64,000 nt of DNA from Methylocystis sp. (GCA_022843405.1 JALHNQ010000005.1:53776-117775), one strand, 5' to 3'; positions 46,012-55,200 are shown, counted from the first letter of the stretch. Program-made: numbers and translations. Notes: a model not told the origin generated them from the sequence alone.

Positions 46012-46743
46012 ATGTCGAAACCGCCGCGCCCCCAGCGATCATTCCTGTTTGTCGCGAAGGCGGCCTTGATCACCATAGCGGCGAGCGTGGCGTTTCTATA
46101 CGTGATCGGCAGCATGGGCGGCAAGAAACCGCCCACAAACGCGGCCGAAGATGAAGCGAATCCAACCGGGACGGCGCAACCGAGCGCCGCGCCGGCGGCC
46201 GAAAGCGACGCCGCCTGCGCCAACTCGGCCGCGATCGCAGCCAATGTGAAAGATCTCGCCAAGGGCGAATTGGCGGCGATGGTCATCGCGGCAACGCCGC
46301 GATCGCTCCCAGACTACGCCTTCGCGGGGCCGGATGGCGCCCCGGTGAAGCTCAGCGCCTTCAAGGGCAAGACGACGCTCCTTAACCTATGGGCGACCTG
46401 GTGCGTGCCCTGCCGCGCCGAGATGCCCGCGCTCGACAGACTGCAAGAGGCGTTCGCTGGGCGGAATTTCGAGGTCGTCGCCGTCAATGTCGATACGACG
46501 CGGCTTGAACGGCCGAAAGCCTTCCTCGCCGAAGCAGGCGTAAAATCGCTGACCTATTATGGCGATCCCAAGGCCGACATTTTCTTCGAGATGAAGCAAT
46601 CCGGCAAGGCGCTCGGCCTTCCGACCACGCTGCTGATCGGCCCCGACGGATGCCAGATCGGACTGTTGAACGGCCCGGCGGTCTGGGACAGCGGAGACGC
46701 CAAGGCGTTGATCTCGCGCGCGCTGGAGACGGCTCCAAAATAA
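46012..46743 (+). CDS. tlpA: Membrane-anchored thiol:disulfide interchange protein TlpA
   Basis: The 243-residue protein has a signal-anchor ([20 protein letters not shown]), an Ala/Pro-rich linker and a thioredoxin-fold domain with the redox pair Cys131/Cys134 ([16 protein letters not shown]). TlpA reduces periplasmic disulfides and helps copper-centre maturation of cytochrome oxidase (with ScoI) in Bradyrhizobium. Divergence from argH is conserved in Hyphomicrobiales and supports TlpA rather than another TlpA-like protein. Confidence 0.9.
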   Translation: MSKPPRPQRSFLFVAKAALITIAASVAFLYVIGSMGGKKPPTNAAEDEANPTGTAQPSAAPAAESDAACANSAAIAANVKDLAKGELAAMVIAATPRSLPDYAFAGPDGAPVKLSAFKGKTTLLNLWATWCVPCRAEMPALDRLQEAFAGRNFEVVAVNVDTTRLERPKAFLAEAGVKSLTYYGDPKADIFFEMKQSGKALGLPTTLLIGPDGCQIGLLNGPAVWDSGDAKALISRALETAPK

Positions 46744-46830
46744 TCGCCGCGTCGGCGTCATCTCGCGGGCGGGCGTTCCCGACTCGCGTCGGGAGCCGAA
46801 GCGGCTTTTTTCTGAAAGGGAGAGCGGCGA

Positions 46831-47265
46831 ATGCATGTGTCGATCGAACAGGCTCACCAGGCCATTGCCGCAGCGCGGCGGAAGGCGATCGAGCTCAAGA
46901 CTCAGATGTGTATCGCCGTCGTCGATTCCGGCGGCGTTCTAAAGGCCTTCGAGCGGATGGACGACGCCTGGGTCGGCAGCATCGATATTTCGATGAAAAA
47001 GGCCAAGACCGCCGTCTTCTTCGGCATGCCGACCGGCCAGATCGGCAAGCTGTCGCAGCCCGGCGGACCGCTCTACGGCATCGAGCACTCGAATGACGGG
47101 CTGATTACCTTTCCGGGCGGCCTGCCGATCGTCGACGCTGACGGCGTGATGATCGGCGCGATCGGAGTGAGCGGTTCGTCGGTCGAAAACGATCACGCCG
47201 TCGCGCAGGCGGGCGTCGAGACGCTCGGCGTTTGCGATCTGCCCGAACATCCCTGGCGCACCTGA
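46831..47265 (+). CDS. GlcG/HbpS-family protein
   Basis: The 144-residue protein matches the GlcG/HbpS (DUF336) family: [20 protein letters not shown], then [17 protein letters not shown] and [20 protein letters not shown]. Members include haem-binding HbpS of Streptomyces and GlcG of the glycolate locus. There is no signal peptide here. A GGGAGAG precedes the ATG. The role is unknown; haem or small-molecule binding is plausible from the family. Confidence 0.87.
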   Translation: MHVSIEQAHQAIAAARRKAIELKTQMCIAVVDSGGVLKAFERMDDAWVGSIDISMKKAKTAVFFGMPTGQIGKLSQPGGPLYGIEHSNDGLITFPGGLPIVDADGVMIGAIGVSGSSVENDHAVAQAGVETLGVCDLPEHPWRT

Positions 47266-47272
47266 GCGGCGG

Positions 47273-47764
47273 TCAGTGACGCCGCTTTTTGGATTTTTTC
47301 CGCTTCTCTCCAGATTGCGTCGTCGCCTCCGGCTGCTGAGTCGGTTCGGCCGGCGCCGCAGCGGGTGAGGAGGGTTCGGCGGCCGGAACGGCGCCCTGCG
47401 CGGGGAGGGCTTCCTCGGGCGGCGTGACGTTCGTGGCTGGGGGAGACGCTCCGCTCTCCTCCACGGGCAGGGCGTCGGGAGCCGGCGGCGGCGGCGAACG
47501 CGAGGCGGCGAGCCACCATGAGGCGGCGGCGAGCGTTAAAATGGCGAGCGCCACCAGAAAGGCGATCGCCCCGCCGCCAGCCCCGCCGCCGCGCCGCGGC
47601 GGCGGCGGATCGGCCTGAGGCGCGGCCTCGGTCGGAGCCTCGCTCTTCGACGCGCGCGTCAGCCCCGGCGGAGCGGGGGGATCGGGCTGCTCGGCGCGAT
47701 ACTGGCTCCACACCCATGCGGCTGGCGGCGTCCTGCCGTAGCGCTCATTTTGAGAATCCGACAT
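47273..47764 (-). CDS. Hypothetical Pro/Ala-rich single-pass membrane protein
   Basis: The 163-residue protein has a polar N-terminal third with a WVWSQYRAEQPDPP segment, a Gly-rich stretch, one membrane segment (GAIAFLVALAILTLAAASWW), a long Pro/Ala/Glu linker and a strongly basic end (EKRKKSKKRRH). GGAGG lies four bases before the ATG at 47764. No family recognised. A cell-wall-spanning or DNA/nucleoid contact through the tail are both possible; I do not assign one. Confidence 0.6.
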   Translation of the reverse strand: MSDSQNERYGRTPPAAWVWSQYRAEQPDPPAPPGLTRASKSEAPTEAAPQADPPPPRRGGGAGGGAIAFLVALAILTLAAASWWLAASRSPPPPAPDALPVEESGASPPATNVTPPEEALPAQGAVPAAEPSSPAAAPAEPTQQPEATTQSGEKRKKSKKRRH

Positions 47765-47933
47765 CCGTCCGCCCTCCAAAAAACGCATCATCCGCGCCAA
47801 CCCTGCGCGCATGTTGACTCGCCGCCGCGCCATCGACAAGTGCGGCCGCAAACCTCGCGCGGCCGACGCGACACAAGGGCGGGAACTGCGCTATCTTGTC
47901 TAAGCCTCACCTTAGACCAGAGCGAGATTGGGC

Positions 47934-48419
47934 ATGAGCATCAAAGCTGGAGACCGACTTCCCGACGTGAAGCTTGCCGTCATGGGCAGGAATGGACCAG
48001 AGCCGGTCAACTCGAAGGACTATTTCGCCGGACGCAGGGTGGCGCTGTTCAGCGTTCCCGGGGCCTATACGCCGACCTGCCACAAGAAACATCTGCCGGG
48101 GTTCATCGCCAAAGCGGATGAAATCAAGTCGAAAGGCGTGGACGCCGTCGCGGTCACCGCGGTCAATGACATTTTCGCGCTCGACGCCTGGGTGAAGGAG
48201 TCAGGCGGCGCCGGCAAGATCGAAGCGCTCGCCGACGGTTCGGCGACCTTCGCCAAAGCTCTTGGACTGGAGCTCGATCTCACCGAGCCTGGACTTGGCG
48301 TGCGCGGCAAGCGCTATGCGGCGCTCATTGACGACGGCGTCGTCAAATGGATCAATGTCGAGGAAAATTCGGGCGAAGCCGTCGTTTCGACCGCCGAAGC
48401 GACTCTCGCTCATTTATAG
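47934..48419 (+). CDS. Atypical 2-Cys peroxiredoxin (Prx5 type)
   Basis: The 161-residue protein has the Prx5 active site PGAYTPTCHKKHLPGF with peroxidatic Cys49 (T-x2-C arrangement), and VAVTAVNDIFALDAW and LGVRGKRYAALIDDGVVKWI typical of this clade. It reduces hydrogen and alkyl peroxides with glutaredoxin or thioredoxin in the cytoplasm. I use the ATG at 47934 rather than a TTG two codons earlier. Divergent from the hypothetical membrane protein gene. Confidence 0.92.
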   Translation: MSIKAGDRLPDVKLAVMGRNGPEPVNSKDYFAGRRVALFSVPGAYTPTCHKKHLPGFIAKADEIKSKGVDAVAVTAVNDIFALDAWVKESGGAGKIEALADGSATFAKALGLELDLTEPGLGVRGKRYAALIDDGVVKWINVEENSGEAVVSTAEATLAHL

Positions 48420-48601
48420 CATTCCTTAGCTGCGAAGAGCGCATGCCTTGCCAGATCAACCGCCGCATTCGTCGACAGGACTCGCCAAGCCGACGCGTCA
48501 TGACCGAGTCGTCGATGCGGCGCGCTCCCCAAGCGCCAAGGCGCGCATGTCATGAGCTTACGAACTGATCTTCGCTTGATCGCCGTCGCCAGGCGTTTGC
48601 G

Positions 48602-48928
48602 ATGAGTCGCGGGGTTCCCGGCGGCGAGGTCGAAGCGTTAAGGGCGCTGCTGCTGGCGCTGGAAAATGTTCAACGCTCGCCTCCAGAGCCGATTTTCGTC
48701 GCGGTCGGCGAGCTGGCGCGGCGGCTGCAGCGGTCGCGCTCAGAAATCATCGAGGGCCTCGACATGCTCGCCGGTTTGAATTTCATCGAAGGGCCCGGCG
48801 CCTATCGCGAGAGCGACTGGCTGTTTCGGCGCCTGACGCGCCGCGGCGAGGCCTTGGCGGAATTGATCCGCGACCCCGACGATTGGCGCGAGGCGCTTGA
48901 GACCTACGGGCCGTTCTTGGCGCGCTGA
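48602..48928 (+). CDS. Small hypothetical protein with winged-helix-like core
   Basis: The 108-residue protein contains FVAVGELARRLQRSRSEIIEGLDMLAGLNFIE followed (residues about 66-88) by a stretch reading YRESDWLFRRLTRRGEALAEL. That helix-turn-helix and wing-like layout resembles small MarR/DUF2513-like domains, but I do not recognise the family. Its last 25 bases overlap the 3' end of the convergent AlgX-like gene. It could be a regulator of that locus; this is inference. Confidence 0.6.
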   Translation: MSRGVPGGEVEALRALLLALENVQRSPPEPIFVAVGELARRLQRSRSEIIEGLDMLAGLNFIEGPGAYRESDWLFRRLTRRGEALAELIRDPDDWREALETYGPFLAR

Positions 48929-49899
48929 GTCCATCTGGCCCAGACGCGACGCCACTTTGCCGCGGCTTCGCGACGTTGCGCCTCGACGAGCTGGCTGAGT
49001 TCCGTGCGCCACAGATTGAACCGGTCATTCGGCGCGAGCGCCATGTAGCGTTCAGCGATTTGCGTGATGACGATATCGGGCTTCACGCGCGCGACAACCC
49101 GCCAGTCGACATTGGCCGACCAGACAAAGATGACTTCGCTCGCCGTTTCGGCAAGCTGCGCCGTCAGACGATCATGTCCGACGCCGGCGAAGGAATCGCC
49201 GAAGAGCAAGATCCGCACTTTGTTGGGCGCTTCCTTGTTCCTGTAGACGACATGCGCGCCAACATGGATGGCGCCGCCGTGCAGGGGATTTTCCAGGATG
49301 CGTGCGACGGCGTTGGCGTAGGTGCGTTGCGCATGGGCGATCCAATCGATTTCGCGAATCTCCTCCCACCGCGGCGGATCGATTTTGCCGCCGAGATCCA
49401 TGATCTTGTGAAGCGTGTTGCAGGGCCGGTGCGGCAATCCCTCGTTCGGCGTCAGCTGAAGCGCGTCGCACAAAAGACGATAGGCGAGCAGACTGCCTTC
49501 GGGCGTCCAATGCGTGTCGCTGCGCCAGTAGAGTTCGACCTCGTCGCGGCGCTCGCGCATGGGCCAGACGAGATCGACCCATCCCGCGGCGCGCGCGCCG
49601 CCGTGAAAAAGCTGTTGCAGGCGGATCGCCGGCGCAAGATCGACATTGACGAGCGGCGCGGCCTGCTTGTGCCCATAGATCGTGAGCTTTTCCGGCGCGA
49701 CGAGATGGGCGTAGGCGACGCCGAGCGCGTCGCAACGACGTTTCCGTTCGAGAATGGCGTCGCGCCATCGGCGCAAGTTCGTGTCCGGCAGATGCCCGCC
49801 GTTACGCTCATAGAGCGTCGTGACGAAATTCGTTCCGCCGGTGAGGAACAACCATCCGTCGTGGCCTTCGTGAATGATGAGTTCGGTCACGGCGCACAA
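48904..49899 (-). CDS. AlgX/AlgJ-like SGNH-hydrolase-fold protein
   Basis: The 331-residue protein starts with ELIIHEGHDGWLFLTGGTN, the typical N-terminus of AlgJ/AlgX acetyltransferase-like domains. The SGNH catalytic pieces are visible as LYWRSDTHWTPEGSLLAYR (Asp-x-His) and ILLFGDSFAGVG (Gly-Asp-Ser nucleophile block). Related proteins O-acetylate alginate and other polymers. No signal peptide is visible, so it is either cytoplasmic or uses another route. Its start overlaps the methyltransferase stop by 13 bases. Confidence 0.75.
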   Translation of the reverse strand: MCAVTELIIHEGHDGWLFLTGGTNFVTTLYERNGGHLPDTNLRRWRDAILERKRRCDALGVAYAHLVAPEKLTIYGHKQAAPLVNVDLAPAIRLQQLFHGGARAAGWVDLVWPMRERRDEVELYWRSDTHWTPEGSLLAYRLLCDALQLTPNEGLPHRPCNTLHKIMDLGGKIDPPRWEEIREIDWIAHAQRTYANAVARILENPLHGGAIHVGAHVVYRNKEAPNKVRILLFGDSFAGVGHDRLTAQLAETASEVIFVWSANVDWRVVARVKPDIVITQIAERYMALAPNDRFNLWRTELSQLVEAQRREAAAKWRRVWARWTQRAKNGP

Positions 49900-51041
49900 T
49901 TCGCGGTCGGCTCGGCCTCGGCTTCCGCCGCAGGCTTGCGCGCGTAAAGTATCGTCGCGGCGGCGAGTTCGAATAGCTTCTCGCGCGGCAATTCCCTCGC
50001 CCAGGGCTTTTCAAGCAGCGGCCCGGGATAGGCGATCAGATCCTCGACGCGCGTGCGCAGGAATTGCTTGCGCGAACGCGGCGGGAGACCTTGCGACCAG
50101 GAGCGCAATTGCCAGGCGATCGCCCAGATCGGATGCGTGGGATTGGTGACCTCTTGCCGTTCGATGGTCAAATGCCCTTCGAAGAGCGTGCGCAATCCTT
50201 CATGCGTCATGTTGAAATAGTGATGCGGATAGCCATGCAGCGGTTGAAGAAAGGGCACGCAGCATTTCAGCCAGCCGCCGGGCTTGAGCACGCGCGCGAT
50301 TTCAGCCGCGCAGCGAAACGGATCCTTCACATGTTCGAGAACGGCGATCGAAATGACGCCATCAAAGGCGCCATCCTTGAACGGCAGCCGATGCGCCACG
50401 CCGACGATATCGGTCGTTGCATAATCCATCATCTCGAAGTTCACGACATTGCTGTAATAGACTGGCCGGTAGCCGGCGCCGACATCGAGGATCAAACCGT
50501 CGGCGAGAGCTTCGATCCATCCGACGGTTTCGTCGTCATAACCGTTCTCGCTGATCGGCATGTCGTCGTCGCCAGCGCCCACGCCAGGCGTCGCCTCATC
50601 GGCAAATATGAATTTGCCCGAATCCGACAGCGGCGTTTCGGGGTCGAGCAGCAGCGGACGCACCGCGGCGAGCTTTCGCGCGCGCATCGCGGGGATGTCG
50701 CTCGCGCGCCTCTGGCGGCGTCCCTGGGTGCGGCCGAACTCATCGAAATGCGCGCGGGCCGAGAGGAATTGGCCAAGCTCGATCGCCTGCCGCACGTCCG
50801 GATTCACGGCCAGATAGCGCGCTTCGTCGAAATTCTCCGGCGTCGCGAGTTCATCCTCGGCGACCTTCTGCCGGCGGCCCTCAATATGGCCGAATTTCTT
50901 GAAATGATTCCAGCCCGACCTCATCTTGCCGAGGCGAACGGCCTCGGCGACGTCGGGGTTGACGGCGAGATAGGCTTGCTCGTTGAAGGTTTGCGGCGTC
51001 GGCGTCTCTTGCAGCGCCGCCGACTCGAAGGGATTATTCAT
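49887..51041 (-). CDS. SAM-dependent methyltransferase with two N-terminal NPDV repeats
   Basis: The 384-residue protein starts with two copies of a 47-residue repeat: AYLAVNPDVAEAVRLGKM...HFKKFGHIEGRR and RYLAVNPDVRQAIELGQF...HFDEFGRTQGRR. A class I methyltransferase domain follows (about 170-330): the SAM motif is LILDVGAGYRP, then VISIAVLEHVKDPFRCAAEIARVLKPGGWL. The C-terminal part is basic and Trp-rich. The repeat is known from rhizobial and cyanobacterial surface-glycan proteins but has no assigned role. It lies directly upstream of the AlgX-like gene, overlapping it. Confidence 0.8.
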   Translation of the reverse strand: MNNPFESAALQETPTPQTFNEQAYLAVNPDVAEAVRLGKMRSGWNHFKKFGHIEGRRQKVAEDELATPENFDEARYLAVNPDVRQAIELGQFLSARAHFDEFGRTQGRRQRRASDIPAMRARKLAAVRPLLLDPETPLSDSGKFIFADEATPGVGAGDDDMPISENGYDDETVGWIEALADGLILDVGAGYRPVYYSNVVNFEMMDYATTDIVGVAHRLPFKDGAFDGVISIAVLEHVKDPFRCAAEIARVLKPGGWLKCCVPFLQPLHGYPHHYFNMTHEGLRTLFEGHLTIERQEVTNPTHPIWAIAWQLRSWSQGLPPRSRKQFLRTRVEDLIAYPGPLLEKPWARELPREKLFELAAATILYARKPAAEAEAEPTANCAP

Positions 51042-51203
51042 GCTGACGGCGAGATGCTATTCAATGGTCGGGCCTGCCGACTTGTTAGCACAAGCGACGG
51101 AGCGCGAAAACACGCATTGGCGCATTGACCCGGAGGCATTGGCCCGAATCGCAGCCGGCGCGAGGGCGCCATTCGTCCGATTGACCACGTTTCGGAACCA
51201 TTC

Positions 51204-51485
51204 ATGAATTCCAGCAGCGATCAGATCGATCAAGCAGCAGAGGCGCCGATCGCCGTCGAAGCGTTCTATCGTTACGGCTATGGGGGCCGCCAGATGCTCG
51301 CCATTCGCGCGCCCTTTGCGATGGGAGCCGACGGCGCGGACATCATCGGACGCGCAATCGAGGCGGACGGGCGCCGCTATGTCGTCGCCTCGATCGCGCG
51401 CCAGATATACGGGCCGATCCATCAGGGCGAGCCGTTCGGGGTCGAACTGCGCGGCGCCGACGCGCGCGACGAGTCCGCGGCCTGA
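51204..51485 (+). CDS. Small hypothetical protein upstream of SGNH gene
   Basis: The 93-residue protein (IAVEAFYRYGYGGRQMLAIR, then RYVVASIARQIYGPIHQGEP) has no recognised family, membrane segment or signal. It lies three bases before the SGNH-like gene on the same strand and appears to open the three-gene plus-strand unit. No strong ribosome-binding site is seen. Its coding potential is supported by operon position and codon pattern, so moderate confidence only. Confidence 0.5.
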   Translation: MNSSSDQIDQAAEAPIAVEAFYRYGYGGRQMLAIRAPFAMGADGADIIGRAIEADGRRYVVASIARQIYGPIHQGEPFGVELRGADARDESAA

Positions 51486-51488
51486 AAG

Positions 51489-52259
51489 ATGACCAAGATT
51501 TTGGGACTAGGGCACAGCCATATCGTGGCCATCGCCAAGGGATGTTACGAGCTGCAGCATGAGGGATTCCAGCTCGGCGGCGCGCCGCTCGTTTCGCGAT
51601 TCGTCTATCTCTACGACCCGGAACTCTCGCCGACGCTGGCGGAGGAGAGCGCCTCTTCGCGCCTCAATCCCCGCCTTCGCGGGATCATCGAGGAAGAGCG
51701 GCCGGACGGGATCGTATTGTCGGTCGGCGGCAATGAGCATATTGCTCTTTCGGTAACGCAGCCTAAGGAGCGTTTCGACTTCATTCTTGGCGCGGAGCCC
51801 GAGCTCGATCTCGAGCCCGGCGCCGTGGTCCTGCCCGAAGCCGCGGTCCGCGAAACGTTGCGGGAAAAGATGACGCCGACCCTGGCGACCATCGAAGCGA
51901 TTCGGAAGGAAACCGGCGCGCCCATCGTTTGCATCGAGCCGCCGCCGCCTTTGCCGAATTGGCGCGTCGTGCAATGTCCGCAGGAATTTTTCCGCAGATC
52001 GTTCGATCCGCGCAGGCTCTCGGGAGACGTCTTTCGTTATAAGATGTGGCGTGCGCAGTCTGCGCTCTATCGTGAAGTCTGCATGAGAGAGGACATTCTT
52101 TTCGCCGCCGTTCCGGCCGAGTTTATGGCTCCGTCCGGCATGTTGGCGGAGGTCGTATGGGGCGCCGACGCCTCTCACGCGAATGCGCTGTTCGGCCGGC
52201 GGATGATCCAAGCCGCCGCTCAGCTTTTTGAGCCTCGGCTCGGCGATGGACGGCAATGA
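51489..52259 (+). CDS. SGNH/GDSL-like hydrolase-fold protein
   Basis: The 256-residue protein starts TKILGLGHSHIVAIAKGCYE, where a Gly-His-Ser block replaces the usual GDS. IVLSVGGNEHIAL matches block III with Gly and Asn, and WGADASHANALFGRRMI provides the Asp-x-x-His block. The four SGNH blocks are therefore represented, although divergent. It probably acts on an ester in a surface glycan or lipid. GAAAG precedes the ATG. It overlaps the GSCFA gene by four bases. Confidence 0.72.
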   Translation: MTKILGLGHSHIVAIAKGCYELQHEGFQLGGAPLVSRFVYLYDPELSPTLAEESASSRLNPRLRGIIEEERPDGIVLSVGGNEHIALSVTQPKERFDFILGAEPELDLEPGAVVLPEAAVRETLREKMTPTLATIEAIRKETGAPIVCIEPPPPLPNWRVVQCPQEFFRRSFDPRRLSGDVFRYKMWRAQSALYREVCMREDILFAAVPAEFMAPSGMLAEVVWGADASHANALFGRRMIQAAAQLFEPRLGDGRQ

Positions 52260-53497
52260 AGACGCATCCCTATTCGAAACGTCCCGACTACGCGCTTTGG
52301 CGTCGCGCGGTGGCCGATGTCGCTCCAGGCGAACTCGATCCCGTTGTAGAGGCGCCTTTCAGGCTCGGCGTTCGCGAGAAAGTCGCAACCGCAGGGAGCT
52401 GCTTCGCCCAGCACATCGGCCGCTATCTGAAGTCGAGCGGCTGCAACTATCTCGTCACCGAGCCGCCGCATTCCTTTATCAGTCCGCAGGCGGCCGACAC
52501 GCTCAGCTACGGGCTCTACACCGCGCGTTACGGCAACATTTACACGAGCCGGCAATTGCTGCAGCTCTTCGAACGGGCGTATGGGCGATTTACGCCAAAG
52601 GAAAACCAATGGCGAGAACGCGCTGGGCAGGTGATCGACCCGTTTCGGCCGCAAATTCAGCCCGGGGGATTCAATTCGGACCGTGAACTCGATTGTGATC
52701 GGGAACGCCACTTTGAGGCGGTTCGCAAGGCATTCGAAACGCTCGACGTCTTTGTGTTTACGCTGGGACTGACCGAGCTTTGGCGTTCGCGAGAGGATGG
52801 CGCGGCGTTCCCGCTCTGTCCGGGAGTTGCGGGCGGCGACTACTCGCCATCGCGACATGAGTTCGTCAATCTTGGCGTCGACGAGATCGTCGCCGACATG
52901 ACGGCCTTCCTTCGCGGTCTGCGCGCCGTCAATCCCGCCGCGCGGGTCATTTTGACCGTTTCGCCGGTGCCGCTCGTCGCCACGGCCGAAGCGCGTCATG
53001 TGGTGGTGTCGACCATGTATTCGAAGTCGGCGCTGCGCGTCGCCTGCGATGTGCTTTCGCGCTCGCTCAATCAGGTCGCCTATTTTCCATCTTACGAGAT
53101 CGTCGCCGGCGGCTATGCGCCGACGGATTACTTCGCGCCGGACAGACGCAGCGTCACGCAGGAAGGCGTGGCGCATGTCATGCGGGTGTTCGAGCGGCAT
53201 TTCATCAAGCGGAGCGTCGCCGGCGAAGCATTGCGCGGCGCATTGCGCGCGCTTGGCCCCGTGCGTTCCGCGCCGGCCGAGGATCCGCTCGCCGCCGCGA
53301 TGCGCCTGATGTGCGACGAGGAGGCGTTATCCCTGGAGCAGATCGAAGCTTCGTCGAGGGACGAACCGCCGTCGGACGCCGAGCCGGCGCCCCAAGAAGA
53401 GTCAGGAGAAGAATTTGCCGCGCAGGAACCGCTCGCCGACAAGCCCGAGCACGAGGCTGATCCCCCCGATCCAGTAAATGAGCGATTTGTTGATTAG
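52256..53497 (+). CDS. GSCFA-domain protein
   Basis: The 413-residue protein has the namesake motif VATAGSCFAQHIGRYL near residue 44, FVFTLGLTELW, ILTVSPVPLVAT and a distal RRSVTQEGVAHVMRVFERHF with the likely catalytic histidine. The GSCFA family is a GDSL-related group often in polysaccharide gene clusters; activity is unknown. The last 75 residues are acidic and Glu/Ala/Pro-rich, without similarity to the rest. Their DNA overlaps the convergent permease gene by about 96 bases. It is coupled to the preceding SGNH gene. Confidence 0.85.
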   Translation: MKTHPYSKRPDYALWRRAVADVAPGELDPVVEAPFRLGVREKVATAGSCFAQHIGRYLKSSGCNYLVTEPPHSFISPQAADTLSYGLYTARYGNIYTSRQLLQLFERAYGRFTPKENQWRERAGQVIDPFRPQIQPGGFNSDRELDCDRERHFEAVRKAFETLDVFVFTLGLTELWRSREDGAAFPLCPGVAGGDYSPSRHEFVNLGVDEIVADMTAFLRGLRAVNPAARVILTVSPVPLVATAEARHVVVSTMYSKSALRVACDVLSRSLNQVAYFPSYEIVAGGYAPTDYFAPDRRSVTQEGVAHVMRVFERHFIKRSVAGEALRGALRALGPVRSAPAEDPLAAAMRLMCDEEALSLEQIEASSRDEPPSDAEPAPQEESGEEFAAQEPLADKPEHEADPPDPVNERFVD

Positions 53498-54223
53498 CTC
53501 GGAATCATAGTTCACATAATAGGCGGATCGCAACCACTCGATGAGCTGCGTAAGCGGATTATACGCCATGTATTCCCGCAGATTTGCAGGTATCGCATTC
53601 GGCGGCAAATAGGCGCCCGAGATCAAGTAAAGGCCAACCATGACGAGGAAGAAAAACACCAGAAAGTAAGGTCCCACAAGCGCGCACATCACCACGTTGA
53701 AAAATCCGAGCCCGATCCCCAGAAAGACGGCGGCGCCGATCGCTTTTGACGCTTCGGCCGTGTCGGGCGGCAAGATGTCGACGTCGAACAGACTGACGAC
53801 AAATATGAAGAGCGCAAGCACGATCACAGCGTTGAGCGTTTCGAGGATGCAACGACTGAAAATGAGATGGATCGGCTGAATGACCGGTATGTTCAACAGT
53901 TGACGATTCTGCTGAATCGACATCGCCAGCAGTCGCGCCGGATAGAAGCACAAAATATAAGGCACGACGCCGGTCCCCACAAATACTGTAGGGCTGTCGC
54001 CGATCGGCGCGATCGAGGCCCGGAGCAGGTAAGCCATCGTAAGGACGCCCATATGCGACAACGGCCAGGCGATCGCGATCAAATAGCCGATATGGCTGCT
54101 TCCGAAACGCGAGCGCATGTCTTGGATCAAGACCGCGCGCATGATGCGGCGAAACTCCGCGAGCCGGCCGCGAAGCCTCGTACAGCGCTCCTCTAGAAGC
54201 GAGTTAAGGGCCAAGCTCATCAC
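53402..54223 (-). CDS. ABC-2-type polysaccharide export permease
   Basis: The 273-residue integral membrane protein has about six hydrophobic segments after an N-terminal cytoplasmic part with the conserved IQDMRSRFGSSHIGYL. The membrane part includes AWPLSHMGVLTMAYLL and GAYLPPNAIPANLREYMAYN with NPLTQLIEWLRSAYY, all typical of KpsM/Wzm-type capsule or O-antigen exporters. Such transporters need an ATPase, usually the next gene, but none is in the window. The 3' end is antisense to the GSCFA tail. Confidence 0.88.
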   Translation of the reverse strand: MMSLALNSLLEERCTRLRGRLAEFRRIMRAVLIQDMRSRFGSSHIGYLIAIAWPLSHMGVLTMAYLLRASIAPIGDSPTVFVGTGVVPYILCFYPARLLAMSIQQNRQLLNIPVIQPIHLIFSRCILETLNAVIVLALFIFVVSLFDVDILPPDTAEASKAIGAAVFLGIGLGFFNVVMCALVGPYFLVFFFLVMVGLYLISGAYLPPNAIPANLREYMAYNPLTQLIEWLRSAYYVNYDSELINKSLIYWIGGISLVLGLVGERFLRGKFFS

Positions 54224-54489
54224 TTTGCTGCTCCGTCATCCGTGCAAAGCGAGAAATTTCTCAGGAGATGGGCGGAATAATGACGGCAGGGCCGAACCGT
54301 GCCGCATTGCGGCATGCGATCGGCGTTCCGGTCGCTCGCGACACGCCGCAGTACGTTCGGTTACTCGTCAAAGGAGTCGAAATTGTGATACGTTTGCTCC
54401 GCAGCATGAAGCGTTGAGCCAGGCGACGGCCCGAGGACAGGCGACAACTGATTGGCGCATGCGGGTGGCGTCGCCCTTACGCACGTGAC

Positions 54490-55110
54490 ATGCATCGCGA
54501 CGACATAAGCTATATCGACGCCTATTTTAACGAGTCTTTGGCGACGCTGCAGGCGGCCGCGAAAGACCCGGCCTTCAAGCAGGCGCTCGTGATCATTGCG
54601 GCGCGCATCGTCGAAGCGTTTCAGAATGGCGGCAAGGCGCTATTTGCGAGTAACGGCGGCAGCGCCGGCGACGCGCAGCACATCGCCGGCGAATTCGTCT
54701 CGCGGTTGAATTTCGATCGCGCGCCGCTCGCCGGACTGGCGCTGACCACCGACACTTCGGTGCTTACAGCGATCGGCAACGACTATGGCTACGCCGACGT
54801 TTTCTCGCGCCAGGTCCGTGGTCTTGGACGCAACGGCGACGTTTTTGTCGCCATCACCACCTCCGGCAATTCGGCCAACATTTTGAAGGCGGTCGAGGCG
54901 GCGCGCGATATGGGCATCGTGACGATCGGCTTGACCGGCAAGAGCGGCGGGAAGCTCGCCGCCGCCTGCGACATCTGCCTGCATGTTCCTTCCGATTCGA
55001 CGCCGCTGATTCAGCAGGCGCACATCGTCGCGGCGCATCTGATCTGCGGCCTTGTCGAAAAGGCGATGTTCGCCGACGGGGCGACGACGCCGCAAAGCGC
55101 CTTCGCGTGA
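54490..55110 (+). CDS. gmhA: Sedoheptulose-7-phosphate isomerase (phosphoheptose isomerase)
   Basis: GmhA converts sedoheptulose 7-phosphate to D-glycero-manno-heptose 7-phosphate for LPS heptose. The 206-residue SIS-fold protein has SNGGSAGDAQHIAGEFVSRL with the phosphate-binding serines, VAITTSGNSANILKA and HVPSDSTPLIQQAHIVAAH with the active-site Gln and His. The start ATG follows a GC-rich leader with no clear Shine-Dalgarno; the gap upstream to the permease gene is 266 bases. No gmhB or hldE is in the window. Consistent with a surface-sugar locus. Confidence 0.92.
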   Translation: MHRDDISYIDAYFNESLATLQAAAKDPAFKQALVIIAARIVEAFQNGGKALFASNGGSAGDAQHIAGEFVSRLNFDRAPLAGLALTTDTSVLTAIGNDYGYADVFSRQVRGLGRNGDVFVAITTSGNSANILKAVEAARDMGIVTIGLTGKSGGKLAAACDICLHVPSDSTPLIQQAHIVAAHLICGLVEKAMFADGATTPQSAFA

Positions 55111-55200
55111 TCCGGCAGGCGGTCATCTGCGACGGTCAATTTATCGACATTTGCGTTCCAGAATCGCGCGCCAGGCGGACGCGCAGACACACGGCAGCGA

